Below are positions 1 to 12,886 of a stretch of DNA of 64,000 nt, piece after piece. Numbering within the stretch: the first letter of the stretch is position 1; the number at the start of each line of letters is the position of its first letter. The position numbers were made by a program, and so were the translations under genes. A model generated the notes under the pieces. It searched no databases. It saw nothing but the letters and a program-made list of their open reading frames with translations, and was not told the DNA's origin. The DNA comes from Paraspadella gotoi (lineage: Eukaryota > Chaetognatha): contig CM119269.1 of the NCBI GenBank assembly GCA_051294375.1, forward strand, positions 2,269,601 through 2,333,600, read 5' to 3'.

Positions 1-1620
1 ATATAAGTTGCGAGCCCGCGAACGCCCATAGCCTGAGGCCGCTGCTCCCCGACGAGAAGGTATATCAAAAAAACGAACGCAATTTTAAAACAACCTACAG
101 ACATTTAAAAAAACTGACATTCGGGCTTTTCAAACATTCAAAAAGTAAAATGTCCAGAAAACGTCCTCTTCTCGCCCAATTCTCGTTTTGGTTTCATTTT
201 TCCATTGGTTTTCCGTCCGCCCATTTAATGATCCTTGAAGTAAAGAATAGAAAAATATGAGTTAATAAAATAAACCAAAGTATTTAAACCATGCTATCAC
301 GAGAAACCTCACTGTAAGTAGCTAATGCAATGTGAAACAAGGAAAAGCTCTGGGCATGCAATTTACCTTAATCAGACTCAATTGAGGGTTTACCCGCAAC
401 CCACTTGATTAACCTTTCGAACATTAAAAAAATGTTAAAACGATTAAAAAGTGCATTTTGCTCGATATGGAATATAAAAAAAAAACAGAGCTTGTTAAAG
501 TATCTATAAGTAAACTGTAAATTGTAATACAAATCATATTATAATTTTAAAATAGTTATTTATAATTAACCAATAACCATACGGGATGCTGAATGTTGTG
601 TTAAGCAATTGAATCACATTTTTTTGGTAAATCGTGACCCTTGTGACCACTTTAAGACTGCTAAAGCCATCTCACCTGCAAGATTGGCCAGTATTTTTAA
701 GCATTGCTTCTTGCTTTTGGGCGCCCACACATTTCCTTAAAACCTACAACCAAGTCGAGCGTTATTCAAGTCTCGATTTACAGACAAAATTTTGTGAATA
801 AGCATCATTCTTACCGACGCAGCTATGTTGGAGTACCTCACGTACGTAACGCCTGCCGCTCGCCAACCGGACATTTTGCGGCCGGTTCTTTAGTGAAAGT
901 ATCAAATATCTGCGAGATTATATAAGAATTGCATCACCGAAAAAACATTTGGGCCACAATGTGATAAAAAAAGTAACTATGGCGATTGTATACTTAATTG
1001 TTGAAAAACCACTAGGGTCTAAGTGTCAACAATACGATGAAATGCATGAATTAAACTTAATTACAAAAGAGTCAACAAATTTTAAATTGAAGGAGTTCAA
1101 AAACTGATCGCTTTTCCAAGGATCGAGGAAAAAAATACTTTCGACACATTACATCTACAACAAAGAATCTAGTACATCTACCTCTAGGGTAATCAAGATC
1201 ATGAAACCTCGGTTATCTTAATAATTTTAGATGACTAGAGTTCGAAATATGTCGGTCTCAAAAAAAGGAATCATGATTTGGTACAAAATTGTTAAAATGC
1301 AAAACACCAAAAATTATGAAAAAATTGAGTACGTATTGATTTTGAGACTCGTATACAAATTTAATGAAATACCATGCAACTGGAAGTTTTACAAACTTAG
1401 TCTAAGTCACAAGAAGTGTTGAAAACGAAAACGAAGTTTACATTTCTTAATGTAATTAAACGATGTATTAAACTAAAAAGCTTCTTAAAAACTACGTAAT
1501 TAAAAGGTTTGTTTTCCAAAACATCAACAATGAAACAGGGGGTAGACGGGGAGGAACATTCGACTCCTTTCCTCGTTAGGAATTGAAGCCAGTCCGATTA
1601 GTTCACCAAACTGTGTTCGT
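1..1620. other. intergenic, no gene recognised
   Basis: AT-rich sequence downstream of the basigin-like gene. I see no exon with splice sites and no long convincing frame. The first 25 bases (a TATAAGTTGC followed by a CG-rich stretch) resemble one end of the hairpin repeat at 2360-2455, so a truncated copy may run off the window edge. A short GC-rich inverted repeat (AACCGG...CCGGTT) lies near 860-890. Confidence 0.5.
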
Positions 1621-3487
1621 TCAAGCCTTGACTGGCGCCCTCTTCCTCACTTCCTCGGCTTTGTCGTCGCCAGCGACGACAACCTCCCCATCGGCCGGGG
1701 TCTCTTCCTCTTCAGAGGCGGAGGCGTTTCGCGCCTTGGTGCGGCGTTCGTAGATGAAGATGCAAGTGCAAAGAATGATGACCTAAGCACAATTTTTTTG
1801 GTTCATTGCTATTTTTAAGTAAATTTTTACATTTTCTGTAAAAAAAATTTAAAAAATTAAAGGTTTAAAGTAAGGGGTGATTAGGGGTAGTTAGGGTTTA
1901 AAGGGTTTCGGGTTAGGGTAATTAGGTAATATTTTTTTAAAAAATAAATATTTTTAAATAGTTTTTCAAAAGCCGGAAAAAGGATATTGTGAAAAAAATA
2001 CGGAAAACAACTATTTCTGGACGTCTACCAACCAAGCCGAAACAAAAGCAATAGCTACCTCAGCGCAGATTCCGAGAAAAGGCCAGAGAGCGGCGAGTTT
2101 TCCCTTAACGCGTAGAAGGATGCCGCGCTTAGAAATTCCGTTCGCTGATTTCACTTCGCAGGTGTAGTTCGCTCTAGAAATTAAATCAAAAAATAATAAG
2201 CATCAAAAAAAAATTGGCGAAGAAAACGTGTTGCGCCGCATGATCTTTCTTTCTACGTGGTCCCATCCCGTAGTTGATCAAACGCATAAGCAAGACTTAA
2301 GTATTAATCAAAATGAATCAGTATTAGGCGATATATTCACCTATAAACATAAGAGGGACAGACCGACGGACAAACAGTGCAAACATTCCACAGACAGACT
2401 CCAGAGCGTCTTATAAGTTGCTTTGCGAGTATTCGCGGCGTAACTAAAAAGTAGGAAAGAAAAACCTGACTCACCTGTCGGACATCTGAATTCCATTTTC
2501 GTCGGTCAGTTTCAGTTTGGAGCTGAACTCAAAACCCTCCGGTTCTTCGCTTTCGGTTTCCCATCTTAAAACGAAACCAAAAGTGTTTCAACCTCACCCT
2601 ATGAAATTAACTCTTAGCGCGCCTACCTGTCGGTAAGATTGGGCTTATCTATTGGGCCTACCTGTCGGTAAGATTGGGCTTATCGGCGCCTTCCACAGCG
2701 ATTACGTCCCAGACGATATCGGGTTTGTCTGAGCCGAAGTAAAAGGCCTTGCAAAGTAGCGTCACCTTTTCTTCTTCCATGACGGCTAAGGAGGCACGAA
2801 GTCTTGTATCGTCCGACGATTTTCCCAAGTGGGATACATACGGTTTTCCTGGGACAAGAGAATTTGCCACTTGGAAAATTTCATCCGGCAGTCTTTTGTG
2901 GGCGGGGTCGACTTACCAACAACGAGCCATTCGTTGGCACCGCACGACCAGTTACCCATGTAGTTTTGAAACGGAGACCCTTCCGTTAATTGGATGAACA
3001 GTTGGAATTTTCCGTCAATTTCGGTTATATTCAGAGTTTCCAGATGTTCCTGAAGAAAGGGCGATGTTTAATAATAAGTCCATTGATTAAATAGACCAAG
3101 TTAAATAATAAAATTAATGCCTGAATGTCTAATATTTCGCCATCGTATCGAACGTGCTTAAAGTCGTTGGTATCGCACTTCAACGGACCCCATTGCATTT
3201 TGCCTTCGTTTGGCTTAATTTCGACGGCGGCCTGGCATCTGTAGAGGAAAAAGATCGATAAACAATTACACTACATTAAATATTGCAAAAGCTCTCGGGT
3301 TCCAAAATGTACACCTTTCGTCGGAAATTTAAAAGAATCAACTAAGTTCGCTCATGCTATCATCTTCAACATTAACATACTATATAACGAATTTTGCGCT
3401 TCCAATGTACCTCAACGACATGAGAGCGACCAACGCGAGAAGGATAATCATTCTGAGTTTTGTTTTATTGCTGGACAAAGTAGTCAT
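1621..3487 (-). CDS. Bsg: basigin/neuroplastin-like Ig-domain membrane protein
   Basis: Seven exons on the minus strand: 3411-3487, 3121-3238, 2917-3049, 2662-2848, 2475-2564, 2059-2173 and 1621-1782. They join in frame to 293 codons plus stop. The start ATG (3485-3487) opens a signal-peptide-like segment (hydrophobic residues 13-24). Two Ig-like units follow, with cysteine pairs in LKC/WSC and LLCK/YTCEV (last Cys about 207). The membrane segment, about 228-251, carries the basigin signature LAALWPFLGICAEV, including the Pro and Glu inside the membrane, then IFIYERR and a short acidic/basic tail. Basigins chaperone monocarboxylate transporters and act in cell contact; the specific role here is inferred only from family. 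The second intron appears to start with GC, and the fourth exon's donor is tandemly duplicated. Identification is firm; the exon 2/3 junction is the least certain. Confidence 0.9.
2360..2455 (-). repeat. hairpin repeat, copy A (CG-rich palindrome + GGTC tail)
   Basis: In minus orientation this reads TTTTTAGTTACGCCGCGA, the rest of an imperfect palindrome (2417-2444), a TTATAAG box, then a pyrimidine/GTC-rich tail ending in GTCGGTCTGTC. The same order is found at 14165-14265 and 49501-49590. It lies in an intron of the basigin-like gene. I know of no named family that I can assign it to. Confidence 0.6.
2621..2683 (-). repeat. 35-bp-offset tandem duplication of an exon 3' end and its splice donor
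   Basis: The 28 bases at 2621-2648 recur at 2656-2683 (offset 35). Each copy contains the end of the NLTDR-coding exon and a GACAG|GTAG donor. The upstream copy is the donor that keeps the basigin frame (exon end 2662). The downstream copy would retain 35 bases and bring an immediate in-frame TAG. Confidence 0.85.
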
Positions 3488-3712
3488 CCTGAGAAATAGC
3501 CAAAAAGGCACCATAGGAAAAAAAATAATTAATAAATAATTATTTAGGGAATCAAATACTGAAGAAAAATTGAACAGTCAACAAGAATATCCGAATCAAC
3601 AAAACATAATTGAGGGTTCCTAACATCAAGATCAATTGAAGTGCGAGCCATGACGCAGTAAAAAATTTGTTGTCAATCTTAATTAATCAGTGAAGTCTTA
3701 GACCGAAAGGTT

Positions 3713-6260
3713 TTATGACAATATTGGGCGCATTTCCACGAAGGAAAAGTTGTAGATCTGCGGGGTTCCCCAATGATAGGCATCTTTGAAGACGGACCAA
3801 TCAAAGGCCCCTAGACCTGTCCCCTTGGTAGGGCCATTAATAGCGAAGGAGCGTCGCTCCAGCGCCATTTCAAGGTCGGACACTTTAGTGTCGTAGCAAC
3901 CGGACGGCGACGGATTGGTGGTATCCAAATCTCCACGTGAACAGATGGCACCCCATGGGCTTCCTGGATAAGCAAATAATAAATATTGAATTAAATCAAT
4001 GTTATCAAACGAATGAACCAGCACCGTAAACAGCATAAAAATCTTTCGCCCTGGAAAAGCGAAATGATAAGTTCCAAATGTTATAACTTTAGCCTTATGA
4101 CAAAACCCTGATCTTGCAAACAATTCTTATGGTCTAATAAAATTCTGATTTAAATAATATAATAACCAACCATTGGCGTAGGGGTCCCTTGTAAAATCAT
4201 TGTATCGCATGACATCCTTCATTGTCCGCATGTCCTTGACGTTGTCGGCGTCTCTTCGAAAGATTTCTGCCCGAGGTGCAAGTTGGTAGGAAAACTCTGA
4301 GCCATGTTTGCTGACAATTTCCTTGTAGCCGCTCTTGGAATATATCTCCTCGAAAAATGGAATGTTGTATGAAGGCCAGTAGCCCGTTCGGAGGATGTTG
4401 GTTACATCTCTGCCAACGACCAAACCGGGGATTTGCTCAACCACCCACAACGCTTCGTCCATAATCGATTGTTTGAGATTGATTCTCTTCAAATCCAAAA
4501 TCATGTACTGATTATTATAGGTGCCGGAGTTAAAGCGCTTAAAAGTTTGAAACCAATAGCTGCCGTTGGTAGCCAGATGATTGGACAGTCGGACTCGTTG
4601 CCAAGCAAGAAGACTTTGTGGCTTGACGAGGTTGTACAATGATTTGTTGAAAACGTTGTTTGTCGTCTATATATTGCAATAAAGTGGTATAAACAAATTT
4701 TTAAAATCGATTATCTCAAACCGCATGACTACATCAGTGCAGCCCCGAGGAAGAAGAGCGAGTATTTCTCTCTTCTAAACAAGCGACCTTGGATTCGCAT
4801 CCCATTGATGTCAATACTAGTAAGCGGACGGGACGACTAACCCTGTTACTCTCCTAGTTTGGCAGATCCGAAGTTCTGAAGCTAGCTCATATAACCGGCT
4901 ATAATTTGTTCTCTCTGTGTGGCACTAAAATAGTGTATAATAGGAATAAACTCATTTTACGTACCTGGATTAGTACCAGATTGCTACTCATAAGATAAAA
5001 GTCATCGAGTGACTCCAGAAAACCAGGGTAACTGGAGAAGGAGAGCGCTTTGGCACTAGTGGCAGGGTCTTTGCTGTTGAAGTCATAGTGTTTGTAAATG
5101 CGGTTGGTTGATGAATATACGAACCACGAACTGTGCGACATAAACAAGTTTTCATATCCTAAAAAAAATTATAGTAGAAGAAATTTAATTTTGCACCAAA
5201 ATTCCAACTATATTTATAACTATTATAACTATTACAAGATTTTTACCGGGAAGAACCTTTATAAGAGCAGAGCAAAAACTGCTCCGATGAATAAAGTCCC
5301 TCAGTTGTTGTTTAGACAAGGATATAAATTTGGGAATTTGTTCGGGGAAAAGTGCATGCTGAAGATCTAACATGTCGCCTACGCCATTCAAAACTTGAAA
5401 GTCAAACACTTCCAATTTCATAAGAGATTTGTCCTCGGCGTAAGCAGCCTTAAAAAATGAGCTATAATCACCCAATAATCAACACGAAATAAAGTTAAGA
5501 CCACTTACTTGGTATCCTTCTACGAGTCCATCAAATTGAGCAACTATATATTTAAGATGCCGCCAATAGGGATTATCGTCTCCATAAGCGGCGATCATTT
5601 TTCTCATCCACTTGTCTTGCATGTCGAAAAATATTTCTAAAAATATTCAAGCAAACAAATCGAGTCTTCCAGTATTGTATTTGTTTTTTTTTCTTTGCAA
5701 GACTTACTAGTTTTTTTAAGTTTCTTTTTGTCAAACTGTTTGCCAAAGAATGTATAGAACATATTACATCTCTGCTGTTGAATCCGCTTCGCTGTCAGAT
5801 GGCCTTCCAAGAACCTTTCAAGTTAAAAAGCTTTAAAGCGGCGATTGTTTTAAGAAAACGTTACTATACCTACCCTCCAGCACGGAACATAGTGGCCACG
5901 TCCATAGAGGATCTCGATCCGTAACCGACTCGAAATTCCAAAACCCCCCATCCTGTGGTCAGGAGTCTATCGTCAAAGAAACCATAGCCATCAGCATTCT
6001 CGTCGATTGTACGCCTTACGGAGAAGCCCGAGCCGTTTAAGTAAATAGATGCCGGGAAATATGTTTTTCCTAAATCATTAAAAAAAGTACGATTTCTGCG
6101 ACAGGTACGAATTCCAAGCTTATACGACCTTACCTTGGTTGTTCTTTTCGCGATCAAACTGGTGCAATTTGCAGGCAGACTCGGTAGCCAAAGATAAGCT
6201 CGTGTCCAGCAAGCTGACCATGACCATCGCGAAGACAGTCAGAAAGCTTAGTTTTCCCAT
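3713..6260 (-). CDS. PLBD: phospholipase B-like lysosomal protein (PLBD family)
   Basis: Eight exons on the minus strand: 6134-6260, 5874-6069, 5708-5814, 5509-5636, 5247-5448, 4965-5158, 4171-4666 and 3713-3963. They total 566 codons plus stop, a normal length for the family. Residues 1-24 form a signal peptide ([19 protein letters not shown]). Family landmarks appear in order: [52 protein letters not shown], and the C-terminal [16 protein letters not shown] proteins are N-terminal-nucleophile amidase-fold hydrolases of the lysosome, activated by self-cleavage before a cysteine; Cys245 in FCSALIK fits that residue and its usual position. Substrate cannot be read from sequence. All junctions are GT-AG and phase-consistent. 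It sits between two unrelated minus-strand genes. Confidence 0.93.
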
Positions 6261-7807
6261 ATTTTTTTTCTCAATACAGTACATATATTCAACTTCACCT
6301 TTACTGTTTGACCCATCGGCTTCTTACTTTTAGAGTACAAGCAGAGAGCCGACTTCGAGGTCGGATCGATGGAGTCGACATGAAGTGCCCTGCTCACATG
6401 ATAAACCTCGATTAGATATTGGATAATGAGATGAGAGAGAAGGGTATTTTACCCGCTGCCGGTTTGGATTTTCCGTCGGCGAACCATGGAAAACATCCTT
6501 TAACGAGCTAGGGGTCCACCAAATTTCTACAAGAATAATATTAGTAAAATACTTTATAATCCTCAAATTTGAAATAGTAAATGGTAAAAAAAATAGTAAA
6601 TAGTAAATAGAATGCAATGGCATAGGCAATGCACACAATTTCTTTTAAATACAAAAAAAAGAAAAGAAAATAATTAAAAGAGTTCTCGGTAGGATTGAAA
6701 ATATTATTCACTTATTATTTATTATGAATACAAAAAGAACCAAGCGATATATATGTGACAACCCATTCGAAAATTTTGCAATAGCCAACTGCCCAATGGG
6801 TTTTTTTTTTCTGCAAGAAATTATGAAAGACAACAATATTAAATGTTCGCGAGAATGAAATGTACAACAATTGTATACAGGAGTTTTATTATTCCATAAA
6901 ATAAGTATTAATATAAGTATCCAATGTGTATTCCAATGGGTATTCCAGTTTTTCATAAGTTCATTAAAGTTATTTAAATTTATTCTAAATTTATTCTAAA
7001 TTTATTCTTAATTTCTAAAATCTCAAACGACCAAAGGATAAAAAAGATATTTGGCGCTGCTAATAAACAAAAGATCCTGCGACTGAATTTTTTTCAATCA
7101 ATAAATGGGGCTCACCAGTCACCACTTATAAACCAGTTATTATAGAGGCAGTTGAGGCACATAAATACATATTTATTAGTAAAACGATCATTGACAATAC
7201 AGAGTCGGAGAGACTAAGAGAAAAGTACGGCAAGAGAGACCGAGTGGCCAACTGTAGTCAAAACCGTCGCGACGAAATCTCTCGCCGCCACATAATATAA
7301 ATTATAACTAAAACTTTTAGGATTATGTAAATCTAATTCTCAGTTTTATGCTCACGTTTACTTAAACCTCCTCAAGAATAATGCTGCATTATCGATAGTG
7401 AAAAATTAAATTGTCATTGACACTTTTTTTTATTTAATTGAGCACTAGAATTAGAAACTTCTCTGCTAAGCTCGATACCAATGATTAATGAATAAGAATT
7501 ATTTCCTAATTAATATCGCTGTGGATGCGCATTGGCTTTCGATTGTTTCATTGGTTCTGAGCTCTGAGCTAACTATTGTTAAAATTTGGATATTTACATT
7601 TACATGTACCTCATTTTGTTAATATTGTATTAATTGTTACTTGATACTTGAAACGCCTTCTAAAAGAAGATAACTAGAGATAGAATAATTAACTAGTAAA
7701 ACGAACCATCATTCGAAAAAGTAAAAACTTTGTAGATTAAATAATGTAATAGCGAAGCCGAAAGAGTCGATAAATTAAAAGAATTAATATAAAGTCTATG
7801 GGATTGT
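6261..7807. other. intergenic between PLBD and sugar transporter
   Basis: AT-rich, about 1.5 kb. It should contain the PLBD promoter and 5' leader next to 6260 and the 3' untranslated region of the transporter below 7808, but I see no motif that places either precisely. A short tandem repeat AAATTTATTCT occurs about three times near 6975-7010. No other coding exon is visible. Confidence 0.5.
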
Positions 7808-8419
7808 TTACTCGAAATACTTCGCAATCTTTTCTAATTGAACATTTTTAGTTTCTGGCAAGTAAAAATATGAAAGAACGAGTCCCACCAAGCATATGGC
7901 GGCATACAGCCAATAGCACCCGTAAGGGTTGAGAGTTTGCTGCATGGACTCGAAAGTGACGACTACGATGAAACGAGAAACGTTACTAATGATGAGGGAT
8001 GCGGCAGATCCGAAACCGCGAGCCTCCGGCTTAAAGATCTCAGACATGATCAGATTTGGGAGCGGTCCGAGACCGACAGAGAAGAAGGCCGCGTAACAGA
8101 GGAAAGCGACCAAGGCGACGTTCGGGTAAGGCGTCGACAGGTACTCGGTGACACCGGCGATGGTCAGCGCGATGCACATCCCGCCGGCAGAAACGAGCAG
8201 CAAAGGACGACGACCGAGACGATCGATTAATATCACTGAGAGAACGGTCGACGCGAGTTGAACGCAACCTGAAGACAAAGTGGAAGCTGAATTAATTTAA
8301 CTACGCGAAATATTCTCCACAAATAATTAATTCTCCACTGTGAAAAATAAAGTCGCCTACTGATTTACATACTGATATTTATTTATCTATGTAAAGATAA
8401 TAATATGTGTCGCCTACTG

Positions 8420-8452
<33 letters not shown>

Positions 8453-11400
8453 TGTGTCGCCTACTGATTTACATACTGATATTTATTTATCTATGTAAAG
8501 ATAATAATATGTGTCGCCTACTAATAATAATAATAATAATAATAATATGTGTCGCCTACTGATTTACATACTGATATTTATTTATCTATGTAAAGATAAT
8601 AATATGTGTCTTCGACATGGGTTCTTTCGACATGACATTGCGCACCGGGTTAAATCTCTGGGTAGGGTAGGGTCTGCTTCAAAGTTTACACGAACTCTTA
8701 GCCACTGAGTCTTTTTATCGTCGCAATCGCTTTGCGTTTGTGACGATCTCGTAACGCTTTTGCACATAAGTGGCGTCGTCGTTGTCGTTGTTGGCGTTCC
8801 AATTTATAGATCGCCTTTTTGAAGATTAAATTTGGGTATATGAAGCTGAAAATTTATATACAGCTTCTCATCATCGAGGTCCTTGAAATTGGGTGAGGAC
8901 GTTTATTAAATACGTTTTGTTTATGCTTATTAAAACAAACAAATTTGCTTTAATTTTATTTTTATGTCTCTTTCTCTCTCTTTTTTCTCTTTTAATTATA
9001 TGTAGCTCTCTCTCTCTCTTTTCCCCAGTTGCTGATTCCTTGGGCTCTGCAAGGGCTTTTTTTCTTTTTCTCTTTTCTCCTGCTGGTTCTGCTGATTCTC
9101 TCTCTCTCTCTCTCTGCGTTTTGATTTAAAAAAAAATTGAATTAGGATTGAACTCGTAAAATTAGGCATTGCATTCGTGCATGTTATCATTTCGTTCTTT
9201 CTTCTCGTCACTCTCTCTTTATTTTTATTTCTTTCTCTTTTATTCTTTCTTTCCTTTCTATTCTTTCTTTCCTTTCTATTCTTTTTTCCTTTCTATTCTT
9301 TCATTCCTTTCTATTCTTTCTTTCCTTTCTATTCTTTCTTTATATATATTCTTTTCTTCTTTTTCTATTTATTTTATTTTCTGTTTATAAAATAATTTTA
9401 TTTTCTCAAATTAGATTTTTTTTAGTATCAAAATTTGTCGTCATATCTGATTTTTCTTATGCGATTGCGACGATCCTTATGCTTTTAAGATTTTTTTTAA
9501 TTAGGGTCCAAAGTCCCTAATCAGTAATCTAGTCATCGAGATGTCTTGTTCCCATTCCCATTCAGCCCCTTGCCTAGAATGAGCGCGGCTAAGCTTTCGT
9601 TTTCAAAACCAGTCCTCACGAAGATTGTTTCGGCGTAGGAAAGCACGGCATTCATGCCGCAGAATTGCTTGAGGATGAGGATGCCGGCAATGAGCGCGAA
9701 AGTGCGCCCAAAGGCCCGGTCGAGTTGAAGGCCTTTCTCCGGCTTCGTCTCCGTTTCCAATTGCGAATTATCCACCACTTTCGGCGACGTAAACAAAACT
9801 GCTTCTATCTTTCCAATCTCCCTTTCGATGTCTTTGTCGCTAGGCGAAGAAAAGGTTTTAAAATAGGCAGTTGTTTCAAGGAAAGCTCATAATACCCACA
9901 AATGACCCGGTCGAAACTATTATTTAAAAATATTAATAAAAATTATGACTTACCTCATCTTTGACAACTTTCGTAATGAGTTGGATGCCATATTAGATTG
10001 ACCCCGAAGTAGGTACCAGCGTGGACTTTCAGGTAAATAAAGAAGAGCGATAGCTACGATTGTAGGGACGAAACTTGAGGCAACGGCCATCCATTGCCAT
10101 GACATTGATGTCATCCCCAAAGAGTAGATAATCACAAATCCAGTTGCCAATCCAACTCGATTAAGGCATCCACAAGCACCTCGAAGCTTATCTGGTGCTA
10201 TTTCTATAGGGGCCGCGAAGTTGTAATGATTTATAATAATTACGGGCTGGCAAATAAGCATCTACGCCTACGTACTGTATCTGAATTTAAAACATTCTTG
10301 TTTTTTTTTCATATTAGAATTTTACTTTTTTTAAAAACTTTTTAGTACTGATAATTATTTTGAAATTTGGACCGATTAGTATATTTTTCGATATCACCCA
10401 CCTGAAAGATAGGTCGGAACTATAGTGTCAGACATGCCAAATCCGATTCCCGTCAGAAGTCGCCCTATAATAAGGCAACTAAATCGCAATGTAGATATTT
10501 TTTTTGCATCCAACTTAGTGTCAAAAAAGTTATTTCAATAAAAAAATATCGTAAATAAATGAGTCGCTCTCCAATTCCATTTTAGGATAAACTTACTGTA
10601 TCGTAGTTTTCTTCACGAATCAGAGTAGCAAGTATAATAATGAGCCAACCGATTGTGCACGGGAGTGACATGAAAAGAAGGGTAAAGTGTCTTCCACGGC
10701 CTTGCATCATTGCACCTGACAGAGGCAATCACATCTTTAAAAACAATATTCGAATTATCAATTCAAAATTTTCTTAACTAGATTACTTACCTGCTACAAA
10801 TGATCCTGCCATACAGCCGAGATTCACGACTGAAGAAAACCAACTTCCTGGAAATTAAAAAAAAACATTTTTATTTAACATTTCACAGATTGAAAATCTT
10901 ATCCGAATTCTCACAGACATAAATTCATAATGAGTGTAACTTGCCTTCCATATCGGTCAAGGTTTCATCTTGTATCATCAAAGGCATTGCAGGCGAGGTA
11001 TACCTACAAGAAGAACTGTTTTGAATTACCAGTCGACGTACGAGACCCCCGGGTCCCCCGTTTATAGTTACCGTCTGGATTGCGCATATTACGACGGGAG
11101 GAATTTGCTTGATAAAATATCGAGCTATAGTCACTCCTCCGTCCGCTCGAAAAAGTTTCAGGGGACTTTCCAATGTCTGGGACTTTTTCCATGTCTATGA
11201 CTTTTGTCCCGTTTATTGCGCAAATTCCGGGTGCGACCCGCCCTATCATTACTGGCTTCCCGAGTGAACAGAAAAGAAGTTAATTATCCGTATTTTTGTA
11301 TAAAAACTACTGCAAAAAATGACTGGTTATCATCCTTAAAATGGACTAAAATTAATTAGCTTGATTTTAAATTTTTTTCTCTCAGTTAGTGAAGCGTTTC

Positions 11401-12658
11401 GTTATTGTAGTCATAGTATAAGTTAATATCAAAACAGTTCATTAAACTATTACAGCATTTAACTATTCATTATAATAAAAGTAAAATTATTTGAATATGT
11501 TTTTCTTCATTTTAGTGATACAGTGCCTTGCTTTTATTTTTTGTTGGTTATTCCTTAGCAATTAAATAAATAATATTTAAATAAACAATATCCTATTAAA
11601 AGCCTGACCTGAATACTGTGAATTCAGTGAATACTAGGGTGAATAGTAGGGTGGAGTGATGAAAAGATTGAGTGATTGAACATTATTTTTTCACTGCCTA
11701 TGGATATGTAATTAATGAATTTTAAATCCTTTTAAAATTTTTTTTGAGCAAAAGAGTATATATACTTCAATTATTTATGTATCCTTATAAAATCGTCAAA
11801 TTTTAATATATTTTAATTTTATTTTTAAGAACAGATTTAGATTCGCCGTAAAAAACTAAAAAACTTATTATATGATATTTTACCATTTGGATCACAAAAA
11901 ATGACTAAAACGTTTAAACATATATAAGTTTTTACTACAGAGAATAAAAAAATAATGAATTTTCCCCGTTTTAAAAGCTGAAGATGACAGAATTTTTGAT
12001 AACATGTTTTATATTTTTGATTCAACTTTTTATGAAGAATCTGAATCTTTATTAAAAGTTTAAATTTTTTTTAAAAAATTTACTATTTTATAAGGATATT
12101 AATACAAATATATTATATTTTACTATTCTGTTTCCGAGACAATAAGAACAAAATATTTTTTGTACTAGTTAATCATACTATCTCATATCTAAATATCCTT
12201 GTTCGATCATTTAAATAAATTTTTTGTTCTTGAGTGCTCTAGTGAATAGCCCTTTTGTCTCTTTCTGCAGTCCCACTTATAAACTATAAATCAAAACTTC
12301 CTCCATTCCGTTTTCATTCACCATTATTCTATAAGTAATTCTATAAGTATATCTGCTGGTCTGCTACTGAGCTTGTTTCTTTAAGAGCACTAATATTTAT
12401 TTTAAAGTAATGATAACTATGTGCTTGGGGGTCCAGCTCTTTTCGGAAAATATTTAAAAAATGTGTTTTATTAAGTATCTACATATTTCTTGAAACCTCC
12501 TGCAAGTTAGCGAGTATATCACAACTACCTAACCATATCTGACTTTTACCTACTTACCATTCTCATGATTCTGCTACTTACCCGATTCCAATTCCAAAAC
12601 CCGACTGACCAAAACAACATATGAACACTAAAAACCAAAATACAGGCGACAATTCCAT
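7808..12658 (-). CDS. MFS sugar transporter, Tret1/GLUT-like
   Basis: Eight exons on the minus strand: 12582-12658, 10945-11003, 10791-10847, 10597-10715, 10402-10513, 9954-10203, 9574-9839 and 7808-8268. They give 466 codons plus stop, typical of a 12-helix facilitator. Landmarks in order: YTSPAMP after helix 1, GRLLTGIGFG, YLSEIAPDKLRG, YLPESPRWYL closing the first half, a charged central loop (SDKDIEREIGKIEA), QFCGMNAVLSY (family form is usually QLSGIN), DRLGRRPLLL, and YLPETKNVQLEKIAKYF at the C-terminus. The first cytoplasmic loop has GRGRHF rather than the usual GRR. Closest in style to arthropod facilitated trehalose/hexose transporters; substrate is inference. Two introns start with GC instead of GT (after exons 2 and 7), each forced by frame. 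Intron 1 is 1.6 kb and holds a foldback element; intron 7 is 1.3 kb with satellites. Confidence 0.92.
8352..8608. repeat. minisatellite with TAA interruptions
   Basis: A 58-base unit beginning TCGCCTACTGATTTACATAC occurs at about 8352-8409, 8455-8513 and 8551-8608. The copies are separated by (TAA)n runs of different length. It lies in the last intron of the sugar transporter gene. Confidence 0.9.
8960..9395. repeat. pyrimidine-rich simple sequence
   Basis: (CT)n runs at 8970-9115 grade into CTTT/CTATT repeats at 9190-9380. It is intronic in the sugar transporter gene. The Phe/Leu/Ser-rich frames that run through it are low-complexity artefacts. Confidence 0.9.
11820..12062. mobile_element. 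foldback/TIR element, copy 1
   Basis: The two ends are inverted copies of each other. The left end has AACAGATTTAGATTCGCCGT then AAAAAACT; the right end, reversed, has AAAGATTCAGATTCTTCATA then AAAAGTTGA. The same ends bound 53214-53480 and start again at the window end. There is no coding capacity, so it is a non-autonomous element. It sits in intron 1 of the sugar transporter gene. Confidence 0.6.
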
Positions 12659-12835
12659 TTTTACAACTGCCGACCTAAAGGAAAAGGGTAAGAGACATTT
12701 AAGAAATCGAGTAGCATGAACGTTTCATACTTGATAGTAAATGGTTGAATATTTAATATCTTGATCTAATATAGAATAACCTTCACACGAGCGTTACCTT
12801 TCCCGTTCTTTTTACATTCTGCTACTTCTACTTCA

Positions 12836-12886
12836 ACAAGTTTGAGCAAACAATGTCGGATCTACCCACGATAATTTAGTGGCAAT
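12836..12886 (+). repeat. 48-bp dispersed element, copy 1
   Basis: The sequence ACAAGTTTGAGCAAACAATG and the following GTCGGATCTACCCACGAT match 16008-16055 with only a few differences. A shorter match (ACAAGTAAACAATGTCG) is at about 22366. This copy lies about 180 bases upstream of the transporter start codon. Confidence 0.7.

Noticed and set aside
7937-8230. 97-codon plus-strand charged frame
   Set aside because: Antisense shadow of the sugar transporter's last exon.
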